Below, one piece after another: positions 61,298 to 64,000 of a stretch of DNA of 64,000 nucleotides. Every line of letters starts with the position of its first letter. Positions within the stretch are counted from its first letter, which is position 1. The position numbers and the translations under genes are program-made. This DNA is from Streptomyces sp. Ag109_O5-10. Lineage in GTDB: Bacteria; Actinomycetota; Actinomycetes; Streptomycetales; Streptomycetaceae. The notes under the pieces were generated by a model that worked only from the letters and a program-made list of their open reading frames with translations, did no database searches and had not been told where the DNA came from. The stretch covers positions 6,262,001 to 6,326,000 of the forward strand of contig NZ_FNTQ01000001.1 of NCBI RefSeq assembly GCF_900105755.1. The letters run 5' to 3'.

Positions 61298-63340
61298 ATG
61301 GGGGCCATACCCACGCAACGGGAGACCGTCTCCCGGGTCCGTGAGGCGCCTGCGCACGACGCGGCGCCCGCGCACGGCGACGCTCCCGCGCATGACAACG
61401 TTCAGGCGCGCGACAGCGCTCAAGCGCGCGACACCGCGGGCCCGCGTGCGCAGGGGCGTGCGTCCCTGCCCGGCAGCCCGCTCGCGCCCGGTTCCGCCCG
61501 CGCCCTGGTGCGCGCCTCCTTCGACGAGTGGACGGAGTGCGGCCTGCTCCGCCCGGAGCAGCAGCGGGTCGCCGAGGACGCCATGGTCGTCGTCAGCGAA
61601 CTCGTCACCAACGCCGTCGTGCACGCCGGCACGGACGTCGAGGTCGACTGGTGGCTGGAGGATCGGGAGGAGACGGCGTTCGTCGTCGAGGTCACCGACC
61701 ACCATCCCTCCCGCGCGCCCCGCGACCACCCGGGCGAGACGCCGTACGAGACGCCGGAGTTCGGGCGAGGGCTGCGCCTGGTCGCCTCGCTCGCGGAGTC
61801 CTGGGGGGTGACGTACCGCACCGGCGCCAAGTCGGTGTGGGCGCGGCTGACCGGCCGTGGCGGCACGCTCCCCGACGAGCGGCAGCTGAAGGTCGCCGAG
61901 ATCCTCGCCCCCGAGCCACCCCAGGCCCAGTCGCAGCTGCACCCCGCGCACGCGTACGCGCGCGAGGCCGCCGCGGAGCGCGGAGAGCGCGGGGACTGCT
62001 CGCACCGCCCCGAGCGGGACCGGGACTGGCTCAACCGGGGCGCGCTGTCCTTCCTCGCCGAGGCCTCCGACCTGCTCGCGGGCCAGCTCGACGAGAACCT
62101 GGTGGCGGCGCTCACCGGCCAGCTGATCGTGCCCCGGCTCGCCGACTGGTGCGCGGTGTGGCTGGAGGACGAGGCGACCGCACGGGGCGGCGGCTGGGGC
62201 GAAACCGGCGGCGCGGGCGGCCCGCGGCTGGCCCGGGTCTGGCACGGCAGCGAGAACCGCATCGAGGAACTGCGGCACGCCCTGGAGAAGGACCCGCCGT
62301 CCGCGCAGGGCGGCTTACGGTCCGGGCCCGAGCCGTATCCCTGGCCCGGCACGGCGCTCGGCCCGCAGGGCACCCACGGCTCGGCGCTCGCCTACCGGCT
62401 CATCGCGGGCGGCCGCCCGCTCGGCACGCTGGTCATCGGCCGGTCCGGCCCGGACGGCATCCCCGACGAGATCAACGGCCTCGTGGAGGACTTCGGCCGC
62501 CGGGTCGCCCTCGCCATCGGCGCGGCCCGCCAGTACGCCCGCCAGGCCACCATCAGCGCCGTCCTGCAGCGCGGGCTGCTGCCCGGCGCGGTCGCCGAGA
62601 TCCCGGGCGTGCGCAGCGCGCTGGTCTACGAACCCTGCGACAAGGGCGGCCCCAGCGGCGACTTCTACGACCTCTTCCCGGCCGGCGACGGCCGCTGGTG
62701 CTTCGCCGTCGGCGACGTCCAGGGCAAGGGCCCCGAGGCCGCCGTCGTCATCGGCCTCGCCCGGCCCTGGCTGCGGCTCCTCGCCCGCGAGGGCTACCGG
62801 GTCGCCGACGTCCTCGACCGCCTCAACCAGCTCCTCCTCGACGACGCCACCGAGGCCGCCGACGCCGCCGCCCGCGCCCTGGTCGCCGTCGGCGGCCGCG
62901 CCCTGCCGCCCGGCGACAGCCCGCAGACCCGTTTTCTCTCCCTCCTCTACGGCGAGCTCACCCCCCTCGACGGCCGCGGCATCCGCTGCACCCTCGCCTC
63001 CGCCGGGCATCCGCTGCCGCTGCTCCTCGGCCCCGACGGAGAGGTCAGCACCGCCGCCCGCCCGCAGACGCTGCTCGGGGTCGTCGAGGACGAGACGTAC
63101 ACCAGCGAGACCATCGAGCTGGCGCCCGGCGACAGCCTGCTGTGCGTGACCGACGGGGTCACCGAGCGGCGCTCCGGCAGCCGTCAGTTCGACGACGGCG
63201 ACGGGCTCGCGCGGGCGCTGGCCGGCTGCGCGGGGCTGAACGCCGACCTGATCGCCGAGCGCATCAGACGGCTCGTCCACGAGTTCGGCGGCGGACAGCC
63301 GGAGGACGACCTGGCACTCCTCGTCCTCCAGGCGGAGTGA
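61298..63340 (+). CDS. SpoIIE-type PP2C phosphatase with N-terminal RsbW-like ATPase and GAF domains
   Basis: This 680-residue protein has an HATPase_c anti-sigma-kinase-like domain near 65-185 (VVVSELVTNAVVHAGTDVEV, then GRGLRLVASLAESWGV), a GAF domain near 260-420, and a C-terminal SpoIIE/PP2C domain. The latter carries the metal-binding GDFYDLFPAGDGRWCFAVGD, VQGKGPEAAVVIGLARPW and ASAGHPLPLLL, ending QPEDDLALLVL. Such proteins set partner-switching through anti-sigma factor antagonists. Divergent transcription from the poly-HAMP kinase suggests a shared signalling theme. Start: ATG at 61298 with GGGGAG 6 nt upstream; an ATG at 61265 without a ribosome binding site would add 11 residues (691 in total). 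Confidence 0.9.
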   Translation: MGAIPTQRETVSRVREAPAHDAAPAHGDAPAHDNVQARDSAQARDTAGPRAQGRASLPGSPLAPGSARALVRASFDEWTECGLLRPEQQRVAEDAMVVVSELVTNAVVHAGTDVEVDWWLEDREETAFVVEVTDHHPSRAPRDHPGETPYETPEFGRGLRLVASLAESWGVTYRTGAKSVWARLTGRGGTLPDERQLKVAEILAPEPPQAQSQLHPAHAYAREAAAERGERGDCSHRPERDRDWLNRGALSFLAEASDLLAGQLDENLVAALTGQLIVPRLADWCAVWLEDEATARGGGWGETGGAGGPRLARVWHGSENRIEELRHALEKDPPSAQGGLRSGPEPYPWPGTALGPQGTHGSALAYRLIAGGRPLGTLVIGRSGPDGIPDEINGLVEDFGRRVALAIGAARQYARQATISAVLQRGLLPGAVAEIPGVRSALVYEPCDKGGPSGDFYDLFPAGDGRWCFAVGDVQGKGPEAAVVIGLARPWLRLLAREGYRVADVLDRLNQLLLDDATEAADAAARALVAVGGRALPPGDSPQTRFLSLLYGELTPLDGRGIRCTLASAGHPLPLLLGPDGEVSTAARPQTLLGVVEDETYTSETIELAPGDSLLCVTDGVTERRSGSRQFDDGDGLARALAGCAGLNADLIAERIRRLVHEFGGGQPEDDLALLVLQAE

Positions 63341-63341
63341 C

Positions 63342-63499
63342 CGAAGCCCTACGGGAACCGAGGCCCTACGGGAACCGAGGCCCTACGGGAACCTGAGGCC
63401 CTACCGGAACCGAGGCCCTACAGGAACCGAAGTCCTACGGGAGATGTCCGTACAGGAGATCCGTACAGGAAATCGGTACGGGACGTCGGTACGGGACAA
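63342..63499. repeat. Tandem minisatellite: about six 17-bp units, then about four 13-14-bp units
   Basis: Units of CGAGGCCCTACGGGAAC recur at 63342, 63359, 63376, 63393 (one base longer), 63411 and 63428 with 0-3 changes. From about 63446 they give way to shorter units like TCCGTACAGGAGA and CGGTACGGGACGT. The array fills the gap between the SpoIIE-like gene and hemW. There are no CRISPR-like spacers. Confidence 0.85.
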
Positions 63500-63507
63500 T
63501 GGGGGAC

Positions 63508-64000
63508 ATGCCTTCCGCACTCCCCGACGGCGAGCCCGTCCCCGACGACGGCGCGCTCCCCGCGTCCGCGCTCGCCGGCGCCGCCGCCCGCCCCCTCGGG
63601 TTCTACCTGCACGTCCCCTACTGCGCGACCCGCTGCGGCTACTGCGACTTCAACACGTACACGGCGACCGAGCTGCGCGGTACCGGCGGTGTGCTGGCCT
63701 CCCGCGACAACTACGCGGACACCCTGATCGACGAGGTCAGGCTCGCGCGGAAGGTCCTCGGCGACGATCCCCGCGAGGTGCGGACCGTGTTCGTCGGGGG
63801 CGGTACGCCGACGCTGCTGGCCGCCGCCGACCTCGTACGGATGCTGGGCGCGGTCCGCGACGAGTTCGGGCTCGCCGCCGACGCGGAGGTCACGACCGAG
63901 GCGAACCCGGAGTCCGTCGACCCCGCCTACCTCGCGGCCCTGCGCGAGGGCGGCTTCAACCGGATCTCCTTCGGCATGCAGAGCGCACGGCAGCACGTGC
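63508..64000 (+). CDS. hemW: HemW, radical SAM coproporphyrinogen III oxidase-like heme chaperone (3' end outside window)
   Basis: The visible 164 residues include the N-terminal LGFYLHVPYCATRCGYCDFN with the radical SAM Cys motif in its CxxxCxYC form, then TVFVGGGTPTLLAAADL, VTTEANPESVDP and FNRISFGMQSAR, all hallmarks of HemW. HemW carries heme rather than oxidising coproporphyrinogen as HemN does. The protein starts at the ATG at 63508 (an in-frame ATG at 63499 also exists). The tandem repeat ends just before it and must contain or overlap its promoter. Confidence 0.93.
   Translation, partial: MPSALPDGEPVPDDGALPASALAGAAARPLGFYLHVPYCATRCGYCDFNTYTATELRGTGGVLASRDNYADTLIDEVRLARKVLGDDPREVRTVFVGGGTPTLLAAADLVRMLGAVRDEFGLAADAEVTTEANPESVDPAYLAALREGGFNRISFGMQSARQHV

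Noticed and set aside
63342..63499. CRISPR array.
   Set aside because: Units are contiguous with no variable spacers, and no cas genes are present.

Overview
This window is chromosomal DNA from a streptomycete or a very close relative. It has very high GC with a G/C-biased third codon position, many GTG starts, and a housekeeping gene order typical of Streptomyces: rne - rplU-rpmA-obgE - proB - proA - nadD - rsfS - leuS - comEA-comEC - holA - rpsT - lepA - hemW. No prophage, integrase, insertion sequence or CRISPR array is visible. The statements about organism and orthology come from recognising protein families, not from a database search.

Layout. 1-2.6 kb: the 3' end of a PPK2-like gene, a DUF805 protein, a repeat-built membrane protein and a DUF2344 protein. 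2.9-7.0 kb: a long RNase E/G with low-complexity arms. 7.3-21.1 kb: a surface-glycopolymer region (methyltransferase, RmlC-like epimerase, two GT2 glycosyltransferases, a fused CDP-ribitol synthase, a TagF-like polymerase, a polysaccharide pyruvyltransferase). It is split by the rplU-rpmA-obgE operon and also holds a frameshifted pseudogene. 21.4-24.5 kb: proline synthesis (proB, a small conserved gene, proA). 24.6-31.7 kb: two related single-pass membrane proteins, an M48 protease, two tiny membrane proteins, nadD, an LCP-like protein with an eroded active site, rsfS and a histidine phosphatase. 31.8-36.4 kb: two identical tRNA-Ala(GGC) genes bracketing a divergent regulator/MFS efflux pair, two small Cys-pair proteins and a GT87 membrane glycosyltransferase. 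36.5-39.4 kb: an apparent electron-transfer pair (NuoF-like flavoprotein fused to a ferredoxin, plus a di-heme-type membrane protein). 39.6-54.3 kb: leuS behind a Leu-codon leader peptide and attenuator, DegV, DNA uptake genes, arylamine N-acetyltransferase, YceI, holA, rpsT, lepA. 54.5-64 kb: an acyl-CoA ligase, a response regulator coupled to a 1373-residue poly-HAMP hybrid histidine kinase, a divergent SpoIIE phosphatase and the start of hemW.

How the genes may work together. The glycopolymer genes form a plausible pathway: ribulose-5-P to CDP-ribitol, then polyol-phosphate polymerisation, then decoration by GT2 enzymes, epimerase and pyruvyltransferase. The LCP-like protein 10 kb downstream is a candidate for attachment of the polymer to peptidoglycan. 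RNase E, RsfS, Obg, L21, L27, S20, EF-4 and LeuRS make the window rich in RNA and ribosome functions.

Most interesting non-coding signals: the leuS attenuator; an alternative three-segment hairpin upstream of the TagF-like gene; a recurring -10-like TAnnCT box placed exactly 6 nt before several start codons, which suggests leaderless mRNAs; a (GGGTGC)n tract able to form a G-quadruplex; and a 17-bp minisatellite before hemW.
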